NCBI GenBank assembly: GCA_029938185.1
Contig: JAOZVK010000005.1
Span: forward strand, 1-36,685
Direction: 5' to 3'
DNA: 36,685 bases
From: Bacteroidales bacterium
GTDB lineage: Bacteria; Bacteroidota; Bacteroidia; Bacteroidales; JAOZVK01
The first letter of the stretch is position 1; every line of letters starts with the position of its first letter. Position numbers and translations under genes: made by a program. The notes beneath the pieces were generated by a model, which worked only from the letters and a program-made list of their open reading frames with translations, was not told the DNA's origin and searched no databases. Shown piece by piece: positions 1 through 9,990 of the stretch.

Positions 1-87
1 GAATAAAATTAGAACTAATAATATTGCTGTAATTTATTAATTTTTATAAGCCCAGCTTCAGTCCGTAAATAATTCATCAGTATTTAA

Positions 88-246
88 ATTTTTATTAAAA
101 TATGTAAATATTATCAAGCCATAATAGTATTTTGTATAAAGTTTATTTGTTTAGCAATTGTTTATACATATGTGTTTCAGTTAATAAAACTGGGAGAATT
201 TATCAAATCTACTTGCAAATGGCACAGAAAAAATCTAAATTTGTAA
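88..246 (+). other. Open frame without an ATG encoding a small hydrophobic peptide tail (...YVFQLIKLGEFIKSTCKWHRKNLNL*), similar to the ORF at 1570-1728
   Basis: Hand translation; shares the KLGEFIK[SF]TCK motif with the second copy; below the ORF-track size cutoff. Confidence 0.35.
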
Positions 247-311
247 CTACCACAACAACGCTAATATAGAGATTAAAAGTTTGCTTATAAAAGATAATTT
301 GTATATCATTT

Positions 312-938
312 ATGAAATTTATAGTAGATTGGATTAAACGTAAAACAATTTGGTTGTTAACAGGCTTGATAACAATATTTGGAGGAATTACAACACGTTT
401 AGCAAATTGCACTCAACAGACAACTGTAGCTGTTACACAAATTGCAACAAACCCAACTAACCAAATTGCAACAGTGGAAGTAGCTTCATTTGTTGCAAAT
501 TTATTTTATGAAGGAACAGATGATCCTTTTGCAACACCTGGAGCTGGTGGAGAAGCAGGAAAATTAACTCATGTTGTATTGCAAAAAGGCAAAAAACTGT
601 TTGGAGATGCATTAACAAAAATAATTGGTAAAACAGACAAAATTCTAAATACTTCAAGAGTATGGGATAGTCCTCAAATTCAAAAAGGTGCAAGAGCAAT
701 ACATAAAAAGATTGGACATGCTGAAAAGAAAAAAATTATTTCTGCATTTAACGGAGTAAGACATAAGCAAGGCAATGCTGAAAAATTAATATATAAAATT
801 ATTAATGAGGCAGATGCAATTGTTATTCGTCCTAAAAGGACAATGATTTACAACAGCACAGGACAAGGTATTTCAATAGGAACAAAAGCAGGCTATTTTA
901 TTGGTTTTGTTGAACGACAATTAGAAAAAGCATTATGA
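312..938 (+). CDS. Putative small polymorphic-type toxin with N-terminal hydrophobic/TM segment and charged C-terminal domain
   Basis: N-terminal segment IWLLTGLITIFGGITTRLA, low-complexity linker, C-terminal basic domain (AIHKKIGHAEKKKIISAFNGVRHKQGN...GQGISIGTKAGYFIGFVE); 4-nt overlap with a SUKH-like immunity-type gene. Confidence 0.5.
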   Translation: MKFIVDWIKRKTIWLLTGLITIFGGITTRLANCTQQTTVAVTQIATNPTNQIATVEVASFVANLFYEGTDDPFATPGAGGEAGKLTHVVLQKGKKLFGDALTKIIGKTDKILNTSRVWDSPQIQKGARAIHKKIGHAEKKKIISAFNGVRHKQGNAEKLIYKIINEADAIVIRPKRTMIYNSTGQGISIGTKAGYFIGFVERQLEKAL

Positions 939-1456
939 TGAAAATAGTAAGAAACTCATTTGATAGTATAAAAAAAAGGTTCAATATCATAAAAAATGAT
1001 AACAATAGAACACTTGTAAATGTTATCAATAAACACTTAAAAATTGAACCTAATTTTTTCATTTCATTTGGAAAAGTAAAAAAACAGAGATTAGAAAAAG
1101 AATTGCAAAAATATGACTTTAATTTCCCTGATGAATTAATAAATGAATGGCTTGAATTTGCTGGAGGTGAATTTTGGGAAACAGAAAATATTCTTCACCC
1201 TATTACATCAGACGATGAGCTAATTGAAAAAATGATTATCTATAACCAAGAAGCACAAAAAAATAATTTCAACAATCAATATTTTATTTTTGCTTCCGAT
1301 ACGGTAGAATTAGTAGCATTTGAAAAAGAAAAGCATACAATAAAAATATTTCGTCCCAAAGAAGAGAATTATAGAATAGAAGCAGAATTTAAGAATATAG
1401 TTGAATGGTTTAATAGTATTTTTTGGGAGCAATATAACTATGTTGCAATATACTAA
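935..1456 (+). CDS. SMI1/KNR4 (SUKH)-like protein, probable immunity protein
   Basis: FPDELINEWLEFAGGEFWE... and FIFASDTVELVAFEKEKHTIKIF...EFKNIVEWFNSIF resemble SUKH family layout; ATG overlaps the upstream TGA. Confidence 0.55.
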   Translation: MMKIVRNSFDSIKKRFNIIKNDNNRTLVNVINKHLKIEPNFFISFGKVKKQRLEKELQKYDFNFPDELINEWLEFAGGEFWETENILHPITSDDELIEKMIIYNQEAQKNNFNNQYFIFASDTVELVAFEKEKHTIKIFRPKEENYRIEAEFKNIVEWFNSIFWEQYNYVAIY

Positions 1457-1569
1457 TTAAGAATTTATAATTAATAATTAGCTATCGCCTGAAAATAAGA
1501 ATTTTATATAACTTGAAAAGTAAATTATTTAACCTAAGTTAGTATAACAAAAGAACTGACAGTAAAACA

Positions 1570-1728
1570 ATGACTATAAATAGAAAATACAGCATTAATT
1601 TGTTCGTATGTTATTTAATTACTGCTTATTATTTATTATATGTAAGTGTTTCTATTAAAAAATTAGGAGAATTTATCAAATTCACTTGTAAATGTTTCAA
1701 AAAAATGCTAAGTTCACAATTAACATAG
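1570..1728 (+). CDS. Small (52 aa) putative membrane peptide MTINRKYSINLFVCYLITAYYLLYVSVSIKKLGEFIKFTCKCFKKMLSSQLT
   Basis: Hand translation from ATG at 1570 to TAG at 1726; C-terminal half matches the open frame at 88-246. Confidence 0.35.
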   Translation: MTINRKYSINLFVCYLITAYYLLYVSVSIKKLGEFIKFTCKCFKKMLSSQLT

Positions 1729-1854
1729 TTGCAAACCTATTAACACAAATTGCTATATGCTAAAATAAAATGAATGACGAAACATAAAAATTCAAATAAT
1801 GCTATTGGTAATTTTTGTATTTATCGTATTTTGATATATGGTAAAGTAAGTAGT

Positions 1855-1951
1855 CTTACAAACGTTTTTCGACATTTACCTATTCATAACTTACTGATTA
1901 AGTTGTCTTTGTATTAATGCGTAAGCAACAATAAATAGGTCGAAGACCTTA
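1855..1951. repeat. Family A repeat, right half (…GTTTTTCGACATTTACCTATTCATAACTTACTGATTAAG…GCGTAAGCAACAATAAATAGGTCGAAGACCTTA)
   Basis: Matches right arms of the full elements at 15825-16022 and 17832-18056. Confidence 0.75.
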
Positions 1952-1980
1952 ATGAATAATTTTGCTTACGACTGATAAAC

Positions 1981-2093
1981 AGTATATACTCTAAATGGTT
2001 ATAGTTTTAACATTAACAAACTATTATCAATTATTAATCAAAGTATTGTACCATTGTACCATTGAATAATCGTACCATTTAAAAGTATATTAG
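1981..2093. repeat. Family D repeat (GTACCATT/AATGGTACAATACTTTGATTAATAATTGATAA)
   Basis: Reverse complement matches 11925-12005 closely and 22656-22720 partly. Confidence 0.65.
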
Positions 2094-2094
2094 A

Positions 2095-2131
2095 ATGCGT
2101 AAGCAATATTAAATAGGGCAAAGACCTTATT
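2095..2131. repeat. Family A repeat terminus, overlapping the stop codon of the 2127-2993 gene
   Basis: AATGCGTAAGCAATATTAAATAGGGCAAAGACCTTA. Confidence 0.65.
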
Positions 2132-2993
2132 TTGAGGGTAAAGCACCAATATATCCTCCTTTACCACTTTTTGCACAAGGCGAATTTTTTTGTAAGCGGT
2201 AATCTCCATTTTTTGGTGAAACAAACACAGGGTCAACAACAAATATATTATTACCTTTATCATTAACACTAAAAGGTAAACTACTTTTTTTGATTAATGA
2301 ATATGATATACTTGGTTTACTGCCACCATTTATATATAAGGTAGTATTATTACCCCATATTATTGTATTAATAACATTAGGTTTTGAGTCAGAATTACAC
2401 TCAAGCCCATAGTTGTTATTATAAATTGTAGTATTTTTAATTAAAGGTGCAGAACCTTTTTTGCAATTAATACCTGTCCAACCATTATTTACTATCAAAC
2501 AATTTTCTACAGTACCTTTTGATTTGTGAAAAGATATTGAGCCTGTTGCGTTATCATTACTAATAATACTTCTAACATAGAAACTATACTCAACTTTGCA
2601 CCATTTTAGCAAACTTTTATCATCTTCGGTATCAATAAAAATATTTCCCCAATAGCCGTAACTTCCACTACGTGTGAATGTTATCATTTTCCTCTTTCTA
2701 CCTTTTGCTATCAATTGTCCGTTTACTCTCAAAAATCCCAAATCGAAATCAGGGTTATCCCAATAGTCGCGGTTTGTACCCACTTTGAATTTTATAATCA
2801 CTCCAGGCTTTATTTTAAGAACCTTGCCTTTAGGTACTATTGCTTCCCCTTCTATAATATAAGGTGATTTACTCTTTTTCCATTTCCCATAAACTTCTTG
2901 TTTGTCTTTTATTATTGTTTGCGAAAATAAATCTGTATTTATTAACAACAGTGCAACAATACAAAAAGAATAAATTTTAAATACATTTTTCAT
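2127..2993 (-). CDS. Secreted right-handed parallel beta-helix (pectin-lyase-fold) protein
   Basis: Signal peptide; repeating segments (TVENCLIVNNGWTGINCKKGSAPLIKNTTIYNNNYGLECNSDSKPNVINTIIWGNN). Confidence 0.7.
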   Translation of the reverse strand: MKNVFKIYSFCIVALLLINTDLFSQTIIKDKQEVYGKWKKSKSPYIIEGEAIVPKGKVLKIKPGVIIKFKVGTNRDYWDNPDFDLGFLRVNGQLIAKGRKRKMITFTRSGSYGYWGNIFIDTEDDKSLLKWCKVEYSFYVRSIISNDNATGSISFHKSKGTVENCLIVNNGWTGINCKKGSAPLIKNTTIYNNNYGLECNSDSKPNVINTIIWGNNTTLYINGGSKPSISYSLIKKSSLPFSVNDKGNNIFVVDPVFVSPKNGDYRLQKNSPCAKSGKGGYIGALPSK

Positions 2994-3161
2994 AATTATA
3001 ATTTTTTGATTATTAAATATTTTATTAGTTTGTTTAGCAAATAGTAAGCCAAAATTAATTTAATGTTGTTTATGTATATTAAGATATGCTAAAAAAATTT
3101 ATTAAATTACTTACACTCATTAAATAGGTCGGTTACCATTACTAAGCTGGACAAATTATTT

Positions 3162-3242
3162 TTAAGGTAAAGCACCAATATGTCCACCTTTTACACATGG
3201 TAATTTTGATTGTAAGTGGAAATCTCCTTTTATAGGACGAAC
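3162..3242 (-). pseudogene. C-terminal remnant of a paralogue of the beta-helix protein (VRPIKGDFHLQSKLPCVKGGHIGALP*)
   Basis: Hand translation aligns with the C-terminus at 2127 (SPKNGDYRLQKNSPCAKSGKGGYIGALPSK). Confidence 0.65.
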
Positions 3243-3262
3243 TATTGTTAGACCACAATGAT

Positions 3263-3285
3263 AGTGGGAGGTAGAGCTTCCCACT
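3263..3285. terminator. Stem-loop AGTGGGA-ggtagagct-TCCCACT downstream of the A2M-like gene
   Basis: 7-bp perfect stem; not followed by a clear U-tract. Confidence 0.3.
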
Positions 3286-3355
3286 AAAGTGATTACTTTG
3301 CATTAATCAAAATATTTAATACAAACGTTGTGATTAATATAAAAGTAGAAGATAT

Positions 3356-6300
3356 TTATTTTACCACATCAACTCTAATACCCTCGCTATGTGATGTAAA
3401 CTCAGGAGCATACATACATTGTATTGTTGTTATTCCGTTTGAGAAATTTCCATTATGAGTTACACGCAAAGGGTATTCAAATACAAAAGTTCCTTTGGGC
3501 AAGGCTGACATAAAAAAATTTGTTGCTGCGTCTTTTGTGCTTTCATAATATCCCAAACCATCTTGATATTTATATCGTGATATTACATTTATTGGCTCAA
3601 AACCAGATGCTCGCATATCTTTCATGTGTACATATTCCATTCTTCTATCTACTCGCAACACTATTCTAACTATTATCTTATCGCCAACTTTTAGTTTGGC
3701 TTTTTTTGATATTGGCTCTATTACTTTGCCGCTTTTTGTTATTCGTTCTATAAATAGTTTCTTTTCTAAATGTAAAGGTGTTTTGTGAGGAGTTATTTTA
3801 TCTAAATCCTCAAAATATTGCCAATATAATGCACCCCATGCTACACCTTCGTCTTCTTTTGTTACTGTTACATTGCCCATTTCGGGTTTTATTTCACCGG
3901 CTCCCCATGATGTTTTGAAATATCCTGTTCCGGCTTCTACTTTAACATTATCCATCTTTTTGGGGTCGATATTTAAATTACCCAACTTTATTTTTACAAG
4001 TTTATCGCTTGCAAGCATATCCATTCCTCTTAGCAACAATGCATAAACGGCTTCGACTGTTGCTTTGGTAGTTCGCCAATCTTGTGTTTGTTTTTGTTTC
4101 AAAAGCCAAACCTTCAATGATTCCACCGATTTTTTATCTTTTGCCACCTCATCAAAAGCTTCGATCATCAATGCTTGTGTTTCGATTGGTGCCTGATGCC
4201 AATAATATCCGCCAAGATTATCTTTCCAATATAAGCCCATTTCTTCCGACTCGGTCGAATGTTCTTTTAATGATTTTATTATATCCATTGGTATTTTCTC
4301 GGTTTTATATCGGTGAAGCGACAAAGCAATCATGCCCTGCATATATTTATTTTGCGATAACCAATATTTTCCGGACTGTCCTTTATAATATTCAAATGCT
4401 TCTTTGCTTCTTTTTGGAATTGGCAAATCAGTAAAATAGCTTCTTCCATAAAGATATTGAATAGCTGTATATGATAAATGATTTTCTAATAATTCTTTTT
4501 TTGAATAATGTTTTTTTTGCCAATCATAATCTTCTTTTATTCTTATATCTAAATACGAAACTGCTTTTTTCAACATTTGCCATGTTTTGCTGTCTTCTCG
4601 TACACTTCTTACTTTCAGCTTATCAAGATGTCCCATGCCTGTTACAATATGTTGAGTTATATATCTACTTTCGGGCATTCCCTTGAACCAAGACCAGCCT
4701 CCATTATACGATTGCGATTTTTGTAATTTTCGCATTGCACGACTTAGCTCATTACCCATTCTATTGAGGTCAAACAATAAACCTACACGCTTTTTGCGTT
4801 CAGTTTCGTTTTGGCTATTCAAAACCCAAGGCGTTTCTTCTAATAATACAGCTTTTAGTTCTTGATTTTTTTCAAGATTCGATAACAACTCTTTAGAATT
4901 TGGGTCATTTTTCCAACTGTCAAATACTCTTTTTATTTTGGGCGTAGAATTTGAAATATGTGATGCAATACTATTAGCATAATATCTGCTAAATGTTTGT
5001 TCTGTACATTCATAAGGATACTCCATCAAATATGGTAGAGCCTGTATTGCATACCATGCCGGATTTGATGTAAATTCGAGAGTTAGTTTAAAATGTTTTA
5101 AACTTTTTGATTTACCAGAGTTTACAAGCTTAGTGAATTTATATTTTTTTGTTTGCTTGCTTCTTATTGGCAATGGTAATGACTCGGTTACAAGCATTCT
5201 GTTTGTCAATACAGGTAATGCTTTTTGTTCTCCGTCCGAAAATTTATCGGCTTTTGCTATTATTCTGTAAGCAATTGCACCATATCCACTTGGAATTTCG
5301 AGATTCCACTTTACCACTGTGTTTTTCTTCGATTTTACACTAAAGTTTTTATTTGTTCTTTCTCCTTTTGCAAAAATATTTTTTATCGGCTTCATTGTTA
5401 TAGCATCAATTAGCTCTAAACTAACTGTTCCACTTAGATTTTTGCTTGATATATTGCTTATTTTTGCTGGAAATTCTATTTTATCAAACTCTCTGAAAAA
5501 ACGAGGATTATTTGGCATTACCATCAGGTCTTTTTGGGTCACCAAACTGTTACTTGTTAATCCAAATTTTAAATCACTTGTGTGAGCAAAACCTTTCATA
5601 TTCCACTTGGTCAATGATTCCGGTACGGTGAATTTTATTATTATTTCGCCTTCCGAGTTGGTCTCTAAATGTGGATAGAAAAAGGCTGTTTCGTTAAAGT
5701 TGGTTCTTACTTGTACTTTTTCTGTTTTACCTTTACCTGTTTTATTATCTTTAGGTTTTGCCCCTCCAACAGTTTTATCTGAAACAACAACTTCATCATT
5801 AAGTTCACCTTCTTCATCTTTATTTACAGAATAATTCAATTTTTTTTCGGCTGAAACTTTTTTAGATTTCCGTGTTCTTCTTTTAAAAATACCATTTCGT
5901 TTTTTAGTTCCATTTGTAGTTATAGCAAAACCTTTTTTTTCTCCTTTACTAAAATTAAGACCATGAAATCCATACCTAAGACCAAACCAATTTAGTTTAT
6001 CATAATATTTTGAGTATGAATTATGAAATTTATCAAATTTATATTTTAACAAACTTGAACTTGTATTTCCAAAGGTTGGACTTCCCCATTTCAATTTTGC
6101 ATAATATGTTTTATAAATATTAAAACCCCAGTAGTCTTTTCTGAATTGGTCAAGCGAAGCGTCGTATAATGTTGCAAGCATTTCGGCAGCAATCTTTTCG
6201 CCTTTATGTCCTTTTATTTTCAGCTTCCATTCTTCTTTTTGTCCCGGATATAGTTTATCTCTAAATGTTTCGAATGTTATATCCAGTTTTTTGTTTGTAT

Positions 6301-9300
6301 ATGGAACATGTACTAATTCGCTGAAACTATATGTTTTGTTGTTTTTTATAAATATAAAATATACAGAAAAATTACCTCTGTGTTTTTCTTCAATTGGAAT
6401 TTCAATAAGTTTTTGTTCATTATTAATAGTTATCCATTCTTTTTTTATTGAACTTCCTTTATGTTCAATTTCGTAAAGTAATTTAACATTACTTAATCCA
6501 CTACCAATCAGAAATTTTACTTTATCTCCCGGCTCTCCGCTATTGTTAATCGTGGCAAACCAATCAATTATTGGTGTAGGCATTTTTTTTGACTTTTCAT
6601 CATAAACAGTAAAAAATTTCTTATAATTTATTTTGTTTCCAAAAAAATCTTTTGAATTAATTTCAACTATATAGTTGCCTGTTTTCCATTTTGAAATATC
6701 ATCAATAATTAATTTTTTATTTTCGGCGGTATTAAAATTACCAGAAAACACCTGATTATCTTTTTCTCTTTTTCTTAAATTATTTTCATCTTTATATACA
6801 TTGCCCGAAAATTCTTTATTCCATTCATCTTTGCTATATAAATATTTGTCTGGCATTTGCCAATCTTTATTTTTCAAAGCTTTGTCCAAATCCTTTAATT
6901 TAAAAATCTTTATATCACCTTTTGCTGTTACAAATTCGGAATTTAGATTTTTAGTATTTATTGTTATACCTTTGTTTTCTTTTGAAAAAGGAGAGTCAGC
7001 TTTATTTATTTTGTCTGTTAAATCTAAACTTATTTTTAAGGCTTTATATCCAACAGTTATACTTTTACTTGCACTATGGGTTTCGCCATTAATATCAGTA
7101 ATATCAACATAAATACTATAACTAAATGCTAACCATTCGCTTTTGGTTTTTGATAAATCAGGAATAGCTTTAAAAGTTATTTTAAACTCGCCATTATCAT
7201 CAGTATTTGTATAACCATCAGTTACTTGTGTTGAACTTGTGCCGTAATTATAATGCCACCAGCCTGTCCATACTGGTTTTCGTACAACTCTATATTTAAC
7301 TTTGGCATCAGTAAGTTTTGAACCTGCAAAAGATATTGCATTTCCTTTTACTTTTACGCTATCGTTCAATAAGTAATTGCCTTTAAAAGGAAGTATCGAA
7401 ACTTCAAATTTTGGACGTTTATACTCCTCAACCTGAAAATATTTTGAACCCGAATTTGTATATAATTGCATTCTTCCGTTAAGCAAACCTCTTGGAATTT
7501 CAAATGAACCGCTGTAAGTACCATATTTATTGGTTGTAACTTTCAAATCACTAACTTTTTGATGATTTACATCATATAATATTATATTGCTTGTATATTC
7601 GCTTTTAATATTACTTGTTTCTCCATTAGTTTTTATTACAATTCCTTTAAAATAAACCGTTTGCCCAGGACGATAGATTGCACGGTCTGTAAACAAAGTT
7701 GTTCTGATTTTGTTTGTTGGTTTGTAATTATAATTATATACGTAAGTCTTGCCAGATGATTCGTAAAAGTCAGTTCCTTTTGTTAGTTCAATCTGATAGC
7801 TTCTTGAACTTTTATGATTTGATTTTAAATGAAAAAATCCATTAGCATCACTTATAAAACTGGGACCATTTTTATTAATATATCTTCTAAGTTTATAGTT
7901 ATAATTAGAATATTTTGTTTTAACAGAAACTCCTTTAATCGGTTGTCCTGTTGTACGATTTAAAATGTAAAAATTATACGAACCATCGCTTAGTTTTTGT
8001 CTGATATAACTTAGGTTTGTAATATTTATAAATGCATAAGATACCATATTTTTTTCATATGCAAATTTTTCATTATTTGAAATCATTATCACATACTTAC
8101 CAAGAGCCAATTTATTTAAGAGTAATTCAACCGAGTGGCTATTGTAATCTTTATCAACCGGTAGTTCTTTATTTTCGGTATATATTTTTTTTGAATTTGC
8201 CAAAATTTTATCAAAAAGTTTTTTGCCGTAATGTTTTTTTCTTAGAGATATTAATTTATTCCTATCAATAGATGCTACTCTAATATATATTTTTTCAAGA
8301 TTTTTATAGGTTATTTTGCTCGAAAACTTTTGATTAGCAGGATTATTTCTGTTTATATGAAATGAAAGACTTGTTGATAAGATTTTATATTTAAGAGTTT
8401 TACATCTACTTGCTGCATTAGTTTTTGGGAATGTATTAATAACTTTATTGCAAATATCAAGAGCAGTTTTTTTGTAAGTCTTATAGATTTTGCTCAATTC
8501 GTCCGAAGCTTTGTATTTAGAGCTATTCATATAATAATAATTAGCAATAAGATACGAAATTTCCGATGAATACGAATGGGCTTTAAATCTTATTTCCATT
8601 CGTTTTAAAGCCTCCAAATATAATTTACTTTTATTTTCGTGTACAGAGTGCCTTTTTGCAAAAGTTAATCTTTTTATATCAACATCAATTAATGCATCAT
8701 CATTTTTATCTTTTAGTCTAAATATTAATAATTCTTTTATTATTATAATAGCCTGATAATGTAATGATAAGGAGTCAGATGAACTTATATCATGAACAAC
8801 AAAGTTTTCTGCTTTGTCGAAATAAAATGCTTGTTTGATTGTAAATTGGTCGGCAGGTTTGGTAAGAGAAATACTTGTATTTGAAAAGAAATCAATTGCT
8901 CGATGTGCCAGAAAATCATAAAGAGTTGGTCTCAATTCTTTTGCTTTTGACCCCCACGAAATTATTTCATCATAGGTTTTCATTGGTGTTTTTTGTAGTT
9001 CTGTTTTTTGCTCCAATGATTTATTATAATGCTTTATAGATTGGTCAATCAATTGGTTTAATGTCCACGTTTTTATATCCGATAATGTAAAATTAATAGT
9101 TTTTGTTCTAAACATAAACCTATATCTGTTTTTTTTTTGGTAATACAACCAATACAACTCGGCAAGCATTGAATTTAATATAGCATTGTTTGGAAATTTT
9201 GATTCCTCAGCTTCTTTTTTAAATTCAAAAATCATATTTTCAAAAGCATCTTCTTCATACATATTTGTAAATTTCATACGATATGTTAAAGCTTTAATAA

Positions 9301-9532
9301 TCTGATCGCCATTATTATCATTTTTGGCTTTTTTCAATATTTCATGTACAATTTTAAGGGCTGACTTTGGTAAACCTTTTTTTTCTAAAGAATCAACTTT
9401 TGCCCATTCTTTTTTATACTTATCCCCTTTGTCATTAGGAAATATAGAATATTTAGTATTATTTGACTTTATGCTAAACAAACACAAAATCATTATTAAC
9501 ATAATGTAAGTACGTTTTATTGATAGTTTCAT
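3356..9532 (-). CDS. Alpha-2-macroglobulin family protein (large Bacteroidota type with thioester motif)
   Basis: Signal peptide; MG2-like TDRAIYRPGQTVYFKGIV; YPYECTEQTFSRYYANSIASH with CxEQ thioester; C-terminal MRASGFEPINV. Confidence 0.88.
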   Translation of the reverse strand: MKLSIKRTYIMLIMILCLFSIKSNNTKYSIFPNDKGDKYKKEWAKVDSLEKKGLPKSALKIVHEILKKAKNDNNGDQIIKALTYRMKFTNMYEEDAFENMIFEFKKEAEESKFPNNAILNSMLAELYWLYYQKKNRYRFMFRTKTINFTLSDIKTWTLNQLIDQSIKHYNKSLEQKTELQKTPMKTYDEIISWGSKAKELRPTLYDFLAHRAIDFFSNTSISLTKPADQFTIKQAFYFDKAENFVVHDISSSDSLSLHYQAIIIIKELLIFRLKDKNDDALIDVDIKRLTFAKRHSVHENKSKLYLEALKRMEIRFKAHSYSSEISYLIANYYYMNSSKYKASDELSKIYKTYKKTALDICNKVINTFPKTNAASRCKTLKYKILSTSLSFHINRNNPANQKFSSKITYKNLEKIYIRVASIDRNKLISLRKKHYGKKLFDKILANSKKIYTENKELPVDKDYNSHSVELLLNKLALGKYVIMISNNEKFAYEKNMVSYAFINITNLSYIRQKLSDGSYNFYILNRTTGQPIKGVSVKTKYSNYNYKLRRYINKNGPSFISDANGFFHLKSNHKSSRSYQIELTKGTDFYESSGKTYVYNYNYKPTNKIRTTLFTDRAIYRPGQTVYFKGIVIKTNGETSNIKSEYTSNIILYDVNHQKVSDLKVTTNKYGTYSGSFEIPRGLLNGRMQLYTNSGSKYFQVEEYKRPKFEVSILPFKGNYLLNDSVKVKGNAISFAGSKLTDAKVKYRVVRKPVWTGWWHYNYGTSSTQVTDGYTNTDDNGEFKITFKAIPDLSKTKSEWLAFSYSIYVDITDINGETHSASKSITVGYKALKISLDLTDKINKADSPFSKENKGITINTKNLNSEFVTAKGDIKIFKLKDLDKALKNKDWQMPDKYLYSKDEWNKEFSGNVYKDENNLRKREKDNQVFSGNFNTAENKKLIIDDISKWKTGNYIVEINSKDFFGNKINYKKFFTVYDEKSKKMPTPIIDWFATINNSGEPGDKVKFLIGSGLSNVKLLYEIEHKGSSIKKEWITINNEQKLIEIPIEEKHRGNFSVYFIFIKNNKTYSFSELVHVPYTNKKLDITFETFRDKLYPGQKEEWKLKIKGHKGEKIAAEMLATLYDASLDQFRKDYWGFNIYKTYYAKLKWGSPTFGNTSSSLLKYKFDKFHNSYSKYYDKLNWFGLRYGFHGLNFSKGEKKGFAITTNGTKKRNGIFKRRTRKSKKVSAEKKLNYSVNKDEEGELNDEVVVSDKTVGGAKPKDNKTGKGKTEKVQVRTNFNETAFFYPHLETNSEGEIIIKFTVPESLTKWNMKGFAHTSDLKFGLTSNSLVTQKDLMVMPNNPRFFREFDKIEFPAKISNISSKNLSGTVSLELIDAITMKPIKNIFAKGERTNKNFSVKSKKNTVVKWNLEIPSGYGAIAYRIIAKADKFSDGEQKALPVLTNRMLVTESLPLPIRSKQTKKYKFTKLVNSGKSKSLKHFKLTLEFTSNPAWYAIQALPYLMEYPYECTEQTFSRYYANSIASHISNSTPKIKRVFDSWKNDPNSKELLSNLEKNQELKAVLLEETPWVLNSQNETERKKRVGLLFDLNRMGNELSRAMRKLQKSQSYNGGWSWFKGMPESRYITQHIVTGMGHLDKLKVRSVREDSKTWQMLKKAVSYLDIRIKEDYDWQKKHYSKKELLENHLSYTAIQYLYGRSYFTDLPIPKRSKEAFEYYKGQSGKYWLSQNKYMQGMIALSLHRYKTEKIPMDIIKSLKEHSTESEEMGLYWKDNLGGYYWHQAPIETQALMIEAFDEVAKDKKSVESLKVWLLKQKQTQDWRTTKATVEAVYALLLRGMDMLASDKLVKIKLGNLNIDPKKMDNVKVEAGTGYFKTSWGAGEIKPEMGNVTVTKEDEGVAWGALYWQYFEDLDKITPHKTPLHLEKKLFIERITKSGKVIEPISKKAKLKVGDKIIVRIVLRVDRRMEYVHMKDMRASGFEPINVISRYKYQDGLGYYESTKDAATNFFMSALPKGTFVFEYPLRVTHNGNFSNGITTIQCMYAPEFTSHSEGIRVDVVK

Positions 9533-9718
9533 AATTTATATAATTTTGTTATAAAATAAACTTCATATTATATATGATATATTTGTATACTATTTTCCAT
9601 AAATATATTAAATTTTTTGTTGTGACTTGATAGTATTTATACAAAATCAATATTTTAGACAAGTTTCATAATATTGTTCCTACTGTAACAAGACGTAAGT
9701 TTCTTTAGTATTATTTAG

Positions 9719-9787
9719 ACAGGATTAACAGGATTTACATGTTTAAAATCCTGTCAAATTATTACATTTATAAACTTAAGCAATTTA
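9719..9787. repeat. Family C repeat, GACAGGATT…AAATCCTGTCAAATTATTACATTTATAAACTTAA
   Basis: CCTGTCAAATTATTACATTTATAAACTTAA[G/T]CAATTTAT recurs at 28742-28780. Confidence 0.65.
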
Positions 9788-9835
9788 TATCTTAATACAC
9801 TACTGAACTTTAAGCATATACAAATATTAGTAGTA

Positions 9836-9990
9836 TTAGTGATATTTATTTGTCCGATATTTTTCCAATTCTTTGGGATTTCTACTCGTATGAATTACTC
9901 CCAGTATTACAACAACTCTTTTTGTGACTTTAAAAAGCAACTTCCAACTTTTCATTACAATTGCAAAACGGTAAAGAATACGAATTTTGG
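9836..9990 (-). pseudogene. Truncated RelE/ParE-like toxin C-terminus (KIRILYRFAIVMKSWKLLFKVTKRVVVILGVIHTSRNPKELEKYRTNKYH*)
   Basis: Hand translation; RILYRF…VVVILGVIHTSRNPKEL fits the RelE/ParE C-terminal pattern; frame runs into a family B repeat. Confidence 0.55.

Noticed and set aside
4084-9509. Many plus-strand ORFs (e.g. 4084-4434, 4471-4686, 5149-5585, 6801-7112, 8032-8271) opposite the A2M-like gene
   Set aside because: Antisense shadows of a long, well-supported minus-strand CDS; hydrophobic F/L/S-rich translations typical of the reverse frame of AT-rich genes.
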